Made by a program: the position numbers and the translations under genes. This document shows positions 1-6,399 of a stretch of 21,692 bases of DNA, one piece after another. Position 1 is the stretch's first letter; every line of letters starts with the position of its first letter. The DNA comes from SLQH01 sp964612995 (GTDB lineage Bacteria > Planctomycetota > UBA11346), in contig CAZTGE010000064.1 of assembly GCA_964612995.1 (NCBI GenBank), positions 1 through 21,692 of the forward strand, read 5' to 3'. Below the pieces are notes generated by a model. That model did no database searches, was not told the DNA's origin, and was given only the letters and a program-made list of their open reading frames with translations.

Positions 1-92
1 TGACCGGTTTGCGACTGGGGTATCTGTTGAACTTCGGAGAAGCGCTGATGAAAGAGGGCATTACTCGTACCATCAACGGAAACCTCTCATGA
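1..92 (+). CDS. C-terminal end of a GxxExxY-family protein (partial)
   Basis: An open frame (codons from base 3) enters from the left edge and stops at TGA 90-92. The last 29 residues contain TGLRLGYLLNFGEALMKEGI, which matches the C-terminal pattern I know from the GxxExxY family: a TGL/LGLLxNFG segment followed by a short basic tail. The family is small (about 120-140 aa) and of uncertain biochemical role; it is often seen in Planctomycetota, Verrucomicrobiota and other environmental bacteria. The N-terminal GxxExxY signature lies outside the window, so the assignment rests on the tail only. The gene converges on the minus-strand zinc-ribbon gene, with a hairpin between them. Confidence 0.72.
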   Translation, partial: TGLRLGYLLNFGEALMKEGITRTINGNLS

Positions 93-94
93 TT

Positions 95-118
95 TCTCCG
101 TGTCTCCGTGCCTCTGTG
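95..118 (+). repeat. Tandem 8-bp repeat downstream of the GxxExxY gene
   Basis: Three consecutive 8-mers, TCTCCGTG at 95-102, TCTCCGTG at 103-110 and CCTCTGTG at 111-118, start just after the stop codon. I recall similar C/T-G/T-rich octamer runs next to GxxExxY genes in other genomes, but cannot check that here. Function unknown. Confidence 0.6.
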
Positions 119-143
119 AGAAACATGATCGAACAAGGCGGTG

Positions 144-171
144 AACTGGACGCCGCTTCGCGGCGCCAGTT
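144..171. terminator. Hairpin between convergent genes (bidirectional terminator candidate)
   Basis: AACTGG (144-149), a single unpaired A, CGCCGC (151-156), loop TTC, GCGGCG (160-165) and CCAGTT (166-171) form a 12-bp stem with one bulge. It overlaps the TAA stop of the minus-strand gene (170-172) and lies 50 bases past the stop of the plus-strand gene. No U-tract follows on either strand, so intrinsic termination is plausible but not proven. Confidence 0.5.
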
Positions 172-2071
172 ACCTTGAACGTTCGCCGTCGTCTTCACCG
201 CCGCCGAGCAGGCCACCGGCCGTCTGGCGCAGCTTGTCGAGCTGGCGTTGCAGCGCGGCCTTCTGACTGCTCGATTCCTGCAGCTCGCTGCGCAGGTCGT
301 CCAGCAGGCCTTCGGCCTTCTTGCGCGCTTCGATGGCTTGTTCGAGTTCGTTGGCGGTGGTGGCGAGTGAGGACTTGAGATCCTCGACCTTGGCCGACGC
401 CGCCTCGAGCTCTCCCCTGGTATCGGTCAGTTCGGTCAGCTTCTGCTCGAGTTCCTTGGACGTGGTCAGGAGTTCGTCCTCGGCCGTCTCCAGGGTCTGC
501 TTGGTCGACGCCAGGGTGGCCATGGTCGCGGCATGTGCGGTGCCCTCGGCCCCGCTGCGCTCGGCCTGGAGCTCGGCCCTGGTGGCATCGCGCTCCGTTT
601 CTGTCTGCTGCAGCTGCTCGCGCAGCGAAGCGAGATCCCTGCGCGTTGCGGTGAGGTCTGCCCGGGTATCGCTCAGTTCCTTCGCGGTCTGCGCATGCGC
701 GGTGCCCTCGCGGGCCTCCTTCTCTGCAGTCCATTGGAGGAAGAGCCAGCCGCCGCCGCCGAGCGCGGCGAGCAGCAGCAGGAGTAGAAACACGGCCAGG
801 CCCTTGCCGCCGCGCTTGACCACTGTCGGTGCCGGCTGCGCCGGTGGTTGCGCCGGGGCTTTCGGGCGCGCCGCCGTGGGCTTCTTCTGCTTGCGCTCAG
901 GCTTGTCGGCGCTGGCCGCGGGATCAGCGGTCGGCTGATTCGGGCCGGGGCCCTGCGGCTGCGGCGAGGCGCTGGCCGCGGTGCCGGCTGGAGGCGGAGC
1001 CGGGGTCGGTGGCGGCTGCTGAGCCGCCGGCTTGGCTACCGGCCGGCGTCGGCTTGAGGAGCTGCGCATCTCGGCCAGGAGCTCGGCGGCCACGGGGTCG
1101 ACCTCCTGGCTTTCGGGCTCTCGGTCCTTGGCGAAGGGGTCGAACTCGAGTGGCTTGTCCGCCGGGGCCGGGGTGTCGTCCTGTTCCGCCGCCCGAGCCG
1201 CGGAGGGGGGCGGTGGCAGGACCGCCGGTTCGCTCTGCTCGGAGGTGTCCGGGCCGGGCGAGCCGGTCGCCGCGGAGTCAGCCTCTGGCTGTGATCCAGC
1301 TTCGAACTCGAACTCGAGCTCGAGCTCGCCGCCGGTGGCCGGTCCGCTCTGAGCGGCGTCGGTCTGGACCGGCGGATCGGTCACGTCGTCGGCTGCCGCA
1401 TCGCCAGCGTTCTGCGCTGGGGCCGGCGGGGCGATCGTCGGCTCCTCGTCGGCCGGAGCGGCGACCGACGCAGACGGGGCGACCGGCGTGACGATGCGCG
1501 GCTCCTCGTCGTCGTTGATCTCCTCCTTCGGCGACACGTCGACGCGTTGGATGCTCACCGTGTCTCCGGTGGGCGGCGCAGAGTCGTCGAGCGGGGTCGC
1601 CTGCTGGGTCGATCCGCAGCCAGGGCACTTGATGTGCTGCCCCTGGTATTTGACCGGGAGCCGGGCGCGGTAGGCGCAGCTGCCGCACTGGAACAGGAAC
1701 TTGTCGGTGACCGGCTTGGGGGCCGATTGGTCGCCGGCATCGTCCTCGCCGGGTCTGGCCATCTGGGGCTTGCCGCAGCTCGGGCATTTGATCGCCATGC
1801 CGATGTACTTGACCGGCATGCGCGCGCGATAGCCGCATGCGTCGCAATTGAAGCGGAACTTGTCCTTCGGCAGCGGTTCCGGCTGGGCCTGATCGACCCG
1901 CTGGATGGTCACCGTGTCGCCGGTGGCGGCGGCTGCGTCATCCGGGGTCGCCTGCTGGGTGGTGTTGCAGCCGGGGCACTTGATGTGCATGTTTGCGAAG
2001 CGGTCGGGGATCCGGGCCTTGTAACCGCATTCGCGGCACACGAAGCGGAACGTGTCTTCAGGCGCTGCCAT
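170..2071 (-). CDS. Membrane-anchored protein with three zinc ribbons and a coiled coil
   Basis: The 633-aa protein starts at the ATG ending at 2071, chosen because GGAGG lies 6 bases upstream (2078-2082) and because the first zinc ribbon begins right after it; an ATG 24 codons upstream lacks these features. Three CxxC-x(16)-CxxC ribbons have cysteines at about 12/15/32/35, 76/79/96/99 and 129/132/149/152. Each reads roughly F-x-F-x-C-x-x-C-x-Y-(K/R)-A-R-(I/M/L)-P. Ribbons 1 and 3 are both followed by a TGDTV-(T/S)-IQRVD tail, a sign of internal duplication. Residues 180-420 are acidic, Pro/Ala-rich low complexity. A transmembrane helix lies at about 424-446, then a Glu/Ala/Leu-rich coiled coil to about 620. 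Inferred topology: ribbons in the cytoplasm, coiled coil in the periplasm. The exact role is unknown. It lies downstream of the exoribonuclease on the same strand. Confidence 0.88.
   Translation of the reverse strand: MAAPEDTFRFVCRECGYKARIPDRFANMHIKCPGCNTTQQATPDDAAAATGDTVTIQRVDQAQPEPLPKDKFRFNCDACGYRARMPVKYIGMAIKCPSCGKPQMARPGEDDAGDQSAPKPVTDKFLFQCGSCAYRARLPVKYQGQHIKCPGCGSTQQATPLDDSAPPTGDTVSIQRVDVSPKEEINDDEEPRIVTPVAPSASVAAPADEEPTIAPPAPAQNAGDAAADDVTDPPVQTDAAQSGPATGGELELEFEFEAGSQPEADSAATGSPGPDTSEQSEPAVLPPPPSAARAAEQDDTPAPADKPLEFDPFAKDREPESQEVDPVAAELLAEMRSSSSRRRPVAKPAAQQPPPTPAPPPAGTAASASPQPQGPGPNQPTADPAASADKPERKQKKPTAARPKAPAQPPAQPAPTVVKRGGKGLAVFLLLLLLAALGGGGWLFLQWTAEKEAREGTAHAQTAKELSDTRADLTATRRDLASLREQLQQTETERDATRAELQAERSGAEGTAHAATMATLASTKQTLETAEDELLTTSKELEQKLTELTDTRGELEAASAKVEDLKSSLATTANELEQAIEARKKAEGLLDDLRSELQESSSQKAALQRQLDKLRQTAGGLLGGGEDDGERSR
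1303..1326. repeat. 6-bp tandem repeat inside the zinc-ribbon gene
   Basis: Four copies of CGA(A/G)CT run in tandem. On the minus strand they encode an alternating Glu-Leu/Glu-Phe stretch (ELELEFEFE) in the low-complexity linker. The run could vary in length by slippage without a frameshift because the unit is 6 bp. Confidence 0.7.
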
Positions 2072-2077
2072 TTCGGG

Positions 2078-2082
2078 CCTCC
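2078..2082 (-). promoter_or_regulatory. Shine-Dalgarno site fixing the zinc-ribbon gene start
   Basis: On the minus strand GGAGG lies 6 bases before the ATG at 2071-2069. It decides between this start and the longer frame beginning at 2143. Confidence 0.75.
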
Positions 2083-2112
2083 GGGGGACAGGAGTGGAGC
2101 ATCTTGTGATCG

Positions 2113-2153
2113 CGGGTCGGCGATTCAAAAGGCAAATGCGCATCGCCGACCCG
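2113..2153. repeat. Perfect 12-bp inverted repeat between two minus-strand genes
   Basis: CGGGTCGGCGAT (2113-2124) and ATCGCCGACCCG (2142-2153) are exact reverse complements separated by 17 A-rich bases. The structure sits 51 bases downstream of the exoribonuclease stop and 41 bases upstream of the zinc-ribbon start. It could be a terminator for the first gene, an operator, or a leader hairpin for the second. There is no T-tract on either side. Confidence 0.6.
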
Positions 2154-2203
2154 GCCCTGTGACCTGCCGTGTCATCCCGGGAGACGTGGCGTTGCAGATC
2201 GGT

Positions 2204-3151
2204 TCAGGGTCCCTTGTAGACCCGCCGCTGGAGCAGTGCGTTGGTCGCGGTCCAGTCGGGATCGGGGCCGTCATCCTGTTCCACCGCGGCGATGAAGGCG
2301 TCGACGGTGGCGTCGAGATCGTCGATGGCGTGCAGCAGCCACGCCTCGAGGAAGGCCGGTTCGCGCAGGGCGCCGTGTTCGAGCCGGCCGTGATGGCTGA
2401 GCAGCATATGGATCAGCCGGTCGTGCAGGGCGCGTGGGAAGTCTGGCAGTGTGGCGATGAGCTGTTCGAGCCGTTCAATCCCGAGCGCGATGTGGCCGAG
2501 CAGGTTGCCGCGGCTGGTATAGGCGAAGCAGCCTTGCCAGGCGAGCTCGTCGATCTTGCCCAGGTCGTGGAGCAGCGCCCCGGCGCGCAGCAGGTCGAGG
2601 TCGACCTGGGAGTAGCGTTGAGCGAGGTCCTGGGCGAGATCGACCATTGCCAGGGTGTGTTCGGCCAGGCCGCCGGGGCGGGCGTGATGCAGGGCGGTGG
2701 CCGCTGGCGCGGCGAGGAAGGCCTCGCGCACCGCTCCGGCGGCGAACAGCGCTGTGAGCAGCGCGTGCAGATCGGGTTCGGTCACGCTCGCGAGCACGGT
2801 GTCGAGCCGGGCGGCGAGTGCGGCCGGGTCGTGATGCGATTCGGGCAGGTAGTCCATCGGGTCCCGGGGCTCGTCCTCGCAGGGAGCGATCCGCGCGGCG
2901 ACCAGCTGCAGGCGATCGCGATGGCGGTTGGCCTTGCCGGTGACGCGGACGAAGCGTGCGCTGCGCAGGCGCTGGTGATCCTCGGCGCTCGCCTGCCAGC
3001 AGACGAAGCCCAGGGCGCGCGAGCGGTCGCGGATCTCGCCGAGGAGGAAGGCGGCCCCTTGTGCGTTGTGGCGCAGGAGGCAGGTCTTGAGGAGGTAGAC
3101 GCCCTCGACGCGGTCGCCGGCGGCCACATCCGCCAGGGTCGGTTGCTGCAT
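2204..3151 (-). CDS. yhaM: 3'-5' exoribonuclease, YhaM-like (OB fold plus HD domain)
   Basis: The 315-aa product has the YhaM architecture and family length. An N-terminal nucleic-acid-binding OB-like region (about 1-95) contains GAAFLLGEIRDRS and FVRVTGKA. It is followed by an HD metal-dependent phosphohydrolase domain. Visible metal-site elements are GGLAEHT with His165, LLHDLGK with His195-Asp196, GH with His220, LLSHHGRLEHG at 251-260 and HAIDDLD at 274-280; the last two are typical of this family rather than of generic HD proteins. YhaM-type enzymes trim single-stranded RNA 3' ends in the cytoplasm. The ATG at 3151 was chosen because family homology begins there. No clear Shine-Dalgarno precedes it; a possible in-frame ATG 13 codons upstream also lacks one. 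The frame continues open far upstream, antisense to pilM, but that part is a GC-driven shadow. It is transcribed divergently from the pilus-like operon. Confidence 0.9.
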   Translation of the reverse strand: MQQPTLADVAAGDRVEGVYLLKTCLLRHNAQGAAFLLGEIRDRSRALGFVCWQASAEDHQRLRSARFVRVTGKANRHRDRLQLVAARIAPCEDEPRDPMDYLPESHHDPAALAARLDTVLASVTEPDLHALLTALFAAGAVREAFLAAPAATALHHARPGGLAEHTLAMVDLAQDLAQRYSQVDLDLLRAGALLHDLGKIDELAWQGCFAYTSRGNLLGHIALGIERLEQLIATLPDFPRALHDRLIHMLLSHHGRLEHGALREPAFLEAWLLHAIDDLDATVDAFIAAVEQDDGPDPDWTATNALLQRRVYKGP

Positions 3152-3270
3152 GCCCGACAGGATATGACGGGGTGTGCGCTGCGCCACCATCCGCGTCGGC
3201 GTTGACCATCTGTCGCCTGTTCGGGCGCTCCGGCAGTCACACACCCTGCATATCCCCGTCGCCGGAATCT

Positions 3271-3299
3271 TTGACGCTTTGTGGGGGCGCGGCAATACT
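3271..3299 (+). promoter_or_regulatory. Sigma-70-type promoter for the pilM operon
   Basis: TTGACG (3271-3276, 5 of 6 to consensus) is separated by exactly 17 bases from AATACT (3294-3299, 4 of 6). Transcription would start near 3306, about 98 bases before the pilM start codon. It is the best-matching promoter I found in the window and lies in the 252-bp divergent region. Confidence 0.5.
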
Positions 3300-3403
3300 G
3301 GACACGCGATTCTCGCTGGCGAAGGGTTCCAAGTTTCGTGCGCGGAAGACCTTGCGAGCGCAGGCGGCGATCTGTTCGCCGGTGGATCGCGGGGGTATGG
3401 CCT

Positions 3404-5275
3404 ATGGATTCGCACAGTCTGACGTGGGGGCTCGATATCGGGGCCACCAGCATCAAGGCGGTGAGGCTGCAACGCACCGGCGAGAGGGTCGTGGTCCACG
3501 GCTATGCCATCGAACCGATCCTTGCCGGCGAAGATGTCGATCGCGACGAGGCGGTGGTCAAGTCGCTGCAGACCCTGGCCCAACGCGAAGAGATGCGCGG
3601 CGTGCCGGTGGTCGCCTGCCTCTCTGGCCGGCAGATCTTCTCGCGCACCATCAACGTGCCGGTGCTCAACCCCAAGAAGGTCGACCGGATGGTCGAACTG
3701 GAGGCGAAGCAGCAGATCCCCGGTGATTTCGACGAGGTCCAGTGGGGCTATCATCTCTCCCCCGCCGCCGACGGCATGTCCAACGACGTCGCCCTGTTCG
3801 CGGCGCGCCAGGAGGTGGTCGACGATCTCACCGACAAGTGCCGTCGGGCAGGGCTGACGCTGGCGGGGATCTCGGTCTCCAGCCTCGCGGTCTACAACTT
3901 CGTCCAGTACGACCAGGCCTTCGAGAGCGACGAGACGGTCATCGTGCTCGATGTCGGCGCCGAGAACACCGATCTGGTGATCTACCAGGGCGACTCGCTG
4001 TGGATGCGCAACCTGGGCGTCTCCGGCAACGACATCACACGGACCTTCATGAAGAAGTTCCGCGTCAGCTTCGAGGAGGCCGAGAACCTCAAGACCCAGG
4101 TCGGCGACAGCCGTCAGCAGGACCGCATCCTCAAGGTCATCGAAGGCAGTCTCGTCGAGCTCATCGGCGATGTGCAGCGCAGCCTCGGTTTCTACAAGAA
4201 CCAGAACCCGGAGGCCGAGTTCGAAAACGTGGTCGTCTCCGGTGGCACCTTCCGCCTGCCGGGGCTGGCGCAGTACATGGCCGATCGTCTGGGGATGGCC
4301 ATCATCACCCTGATCGAGCTCGAGCGCATCGAGGTCGCTCCGGGCCTGGAACGCGAGCATTTCCTCGACGATCTCCAGAGTCTGGGCGTGTGCATGGGCC
4401 TCGGCCTCCAGGGCTTGGGGGTCGGGCAGGCCAACGTCGACCTGATGCCGTCGCATCTGAAGCTGCAGACGATCCTCAGGTCGAAGCGCTGGGCCGCGAT
4501 CGCTCTGCTGGTCGTCCTGCCCCTGGCCTTCAGCATGTGCCACTTCGTGGAGCAGCGACGGCTGGAAGAGAACCTGCGTATGATCGACAAGGTCAACCAG
4601 CGGGTCGAGAAGAACCGCGAGCTGCAGCAGGATCTCTACCGGCCCGAGGATCTGCCCGAACAGGTGCTCGAGAGCATTCGGCAGGTCCAGAGCTATGCCG
4701 ACCATGCCGAACATGTCGGTCTGTACACCTGCATCGAGTCGGCCGTGCTCGCCGCCATCGGCGACATGGCCACCGACGGCAGCATGGTCCTGCCCAACAA
4801 CCGTGGCGACCCGATGGACCGCATGGACCCGATCCCGCTGCCGCTCTACTTCGAGGGCATGGAGATCCCCGAGTTCCGCAGCAGCGAGGATGTCTCGGTC
4901 TTCGCACAGCTCCAGCAGCCGCGCACTCTGCGGCTCGAAGTCCGGATCAGCCGTCTCGGCAAGGCCGAGCAGCTGGTGCCGCAGCTGCAGCGCCAGCTCG
5001 AGAATCTACGTATCGACCAGCGCATGTACCGCGTGCTCCATCCCGATCCGCTCAAGGCCCTGCCCGCGCAGATGCCGAAGATGTTCTCCTCGGTCTCGGT
5101 CGAGGGCAGCCGCTGGCGGCCCGAGGAATGGACCTACAGCGACCCGACCCATTTCGACGAGGGCGGGAACCTCGCCCCGATCACCAACCGGATCCAGTTC
5201 CGGGTGCAGACCTACACCTATTCCTGCACCTTCGGGGGCGAGGGTGCCTGGAGCGGTGAGAAGGAGGCCCGCTGA
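3404..5275 (+). CDS. PilM-PilN fusion: actin-like pilus assembly ATPase with membrane anchor and periplasmic domain
   Basis: The 623-aa protein starts at ATG 3404, 8 bases after GGGGG (3391-3395) and directly before the PilM fold. Residues 7-340 are the actin-like PilM domain: phosphate-1 loop GLDIGATSIKAV (9-20), phosphate-2 loop VLDVGAENTDLVIY (181-194) and adenosine motif VVVSGGTFRLPGL (276-288). Stand-alone PilM usually ends near 350. Here the chain continues into VDLMPSHL (345-352), which resembles the PilN N-terminal I/V-N-L-L-P motif that docks into PilM. A transmembrane helix (about 362-379), a short coiled coil (381-412) and a roughly 210-residue periplasmic part follow, with a PilN/PilO-like strand-helix pattern at 507-545. 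It resembles the Akkermansia Amuc_1101 type of PilM-like protein. Role inferred: cytoplasmic/inner-membrane platform under the secretins. Its stop overlaps the next start by one base, so the two are probably translationally coupled. Confidence 0.9.
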   Translation: MDSHSLTWGLDIGATSIKAVRLQRTGERVVVHGYAIEPILAGEDVDRDEAVVKSLQTLAQREEMRGVPVVACLSGRQIFSRTINVPVLNPKKVDRMVELEAKQQIPGDFDEVQWGYHLSPAADGMSNDVALFAARQEVVDDLTDKCRRAGLTLAGISVSSLAVYNFVQYDQAFESDETVIVLDVGAENTDLVIYQGDSLWMRNLGVSGNDITRTFMKKFRVSFEEAENLKTQVGDSRQQDRILKVIEGSLVELIGDVQRSLGFYKNQNPEAEFENVVVSGGTFRLPGLAQYMADRLGMAIITLIELERIEVAPGLEREHFLDDLQSLGVCMGLGLQGLGVGQANVDLMPSHLKLQTILRSKRWAAIALLVVLPLAFSMCHFVEQRRLEENLRMIDKVNQRVEKNRELQQDLYRPEDLPEQVLESIRQVQSYADHAEHVGLYTCIESAVLAAIGDMATDGSMVLPNNRGDPMDRMDPIPLPLYFEGMEIPEFRSSEDVSVFAQLQQPRTLRLEVRISRLGKAEQLVPQLQRQLENLRIDQRMYRVLHPDPLKALPAQMPKMFSSVSVEGSRWRPEEWTYSDPTHFDEGGNLAPITNRIQFRVQTYTYSCTFGGEGAWSGEKEAR

Positions 5276-6399
5276 TGGAGCAGATCAAGCCGTACATCTT
5301 CTGGATCGTCTGCGGGGTCCTGTTGGTCATCGAACTGGCGATCATCGCGATGGTCGAGCCCGGCGTCGACAGCAAGCCGGGCGTCGGCCCGGCCGACGCC
5401 AAGCGGCAGGCCGAAGCTGCCTATCGCAGCCGGATCAAGGGCGATCTGCTCCAGCGAGCGAAGAACGTGATTGAGATTGGCGGGGTGCCGAGCCCGCTCG
5501 AGCGCAGCACCGAGCGGATCAACGAGGTCCTCGACAACTACATCATCACCGACGAGTGGCAGACCATCCTCAAGGGGGCGATCGCCGAGCATCACAAGCA
5601 GCTCAAGGACATCAAGATCGGGCTGGTGTCGCGCAGCCGGGTGCTCTATCAGCCCTTCACCGACACCGACGTGCCCGCCACCTGGTATTTCGAGTACCAG
5701 GAGAAGACCGCCGACATCCTGCGCCGCTTGCGCGAGGCCGGTGTGCTGCAGCTGCCTTCGGCGTTCACCGATCCCAGCGACGAGGATCTGACCGAGAACG
5801 AGCGCCTGCGTTCGACCTTCGGGTTGCGTACCGATCCGAATACCTTCCTCGCCAGCGACCACGAAGCGGTGGTGCGTGAATACCGGGTGATCGAACAGCT
5901 CGCAGCTGCCATCGCCAATGCCCGCGGGCGGGTGTATCCGAACCCGCTGCTCGACAGCGCTCACGGTGATTGGGCGATGGCCGAGGCCTCGGCTGCCACG
6001 GCCGGCCTCGTCGAGTTGGAGTGGGCCGAGGAGTCACGGCGTACCGCCCCGGAGAACGGGGTGGAGCACGGTTTCACCCTCACCCTCGAGGGCCCGCCAG
6101 CAGCACTGCACGCAGCAGCTGCGGCGATCGATCGCATCAACAACCCGATCCTCGTCCGGACCGGCTGCAGATGGACCCGCGCCGGCAGGCGCGGCGACGG
6201 CTCGGCCAAGGTCGGGGCCCAGGCCGACGAGCATATGCGCCTCGCGCTCAACTACGTGCTGCTCGACTATCTGGCGGCCTTCCGCGGCGACTCCGGGCTG
6301 CCGGCGGACATCTTCGAGCCGCCCGAACCGCCCGCGCCCCCCGCAGCCGCCGAGGCCGAGAGCGGCGATGCCGCGGCGAACGGGGAAGGAGGCGAATAG
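5275..6399 (+). CDS. Bitopic inner-membrane PilO-like protein (Amuc_1100-type candidate)
   Basis: The 374-aa protein starts at ATG 5275, which overlaps the pilM-like stop (TGATG), with a perfect AAGGAGG at 5261-5267. It has a short cytoplasmic end, one transmembrane helix at about 7-26, a charged helical region at 40-115, and a periplasmic body. Residues 264-300 (GFTLTLEGPPAALHAAAAAI and following) show the strand-helix-strand pattern of PilO/GspM-type ferredoxin-like domains: an xLxLxG strand, a helix, then a closing strand ending in a Cys-Arg-Trp. The C-terminus (347-374) is a Pro/Ala/Glu tail. Its operon place matches PilO, and it may be the counterpart of Amuc_1100-like pilus-associated proteins. 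I see no catalytic motif. The PilO assignment is structural inference from pattern and position, not clear sequence identity. Confidence 0.7.
   Translation: MEQIKPYIFWIVCGVLLVIELAIIAMVEPGVDSKPGVGPADAKRQAEAAYRSRIKGDLLQRAKNVIEIGGVPSPLERSTERINEVLDNYIITDEWQTILKGAIAEHHKQLKDIKIGLVSRSRVLYQPFTDTDVPATWYFEYQEKTADILRRLREAGVLQLPSAFTDPSDEDLTENERLRSTFGLRTDPNTFLASDHEAVVREYRVIEQLAAAIANARGRVYPNPLLDSAHGDWAMAEASAATAGLVELEWAEESRRTAPENGVEHGFTLTLEGPPAALHAAAAAIDRINNPILVRTGCRWTRAGRRGDGSAKVGAQADEHMRLALNYVLLDYLAAFRGDSGLPADIFEPPEPPAPPAAAEAESGDAAANGEGGE

Noticed and set aside
3152..4714. Upstream extension of the minus-strand exoribonuclease frame, giving an 836-aa reading frame antisense to pilM
   Set aside because: Only the last 315 residues match the YhaM family; the rest is antisense to a clear PilM fold and has the His/Leu/Asp-rich composition of a high-GC shadow frame.
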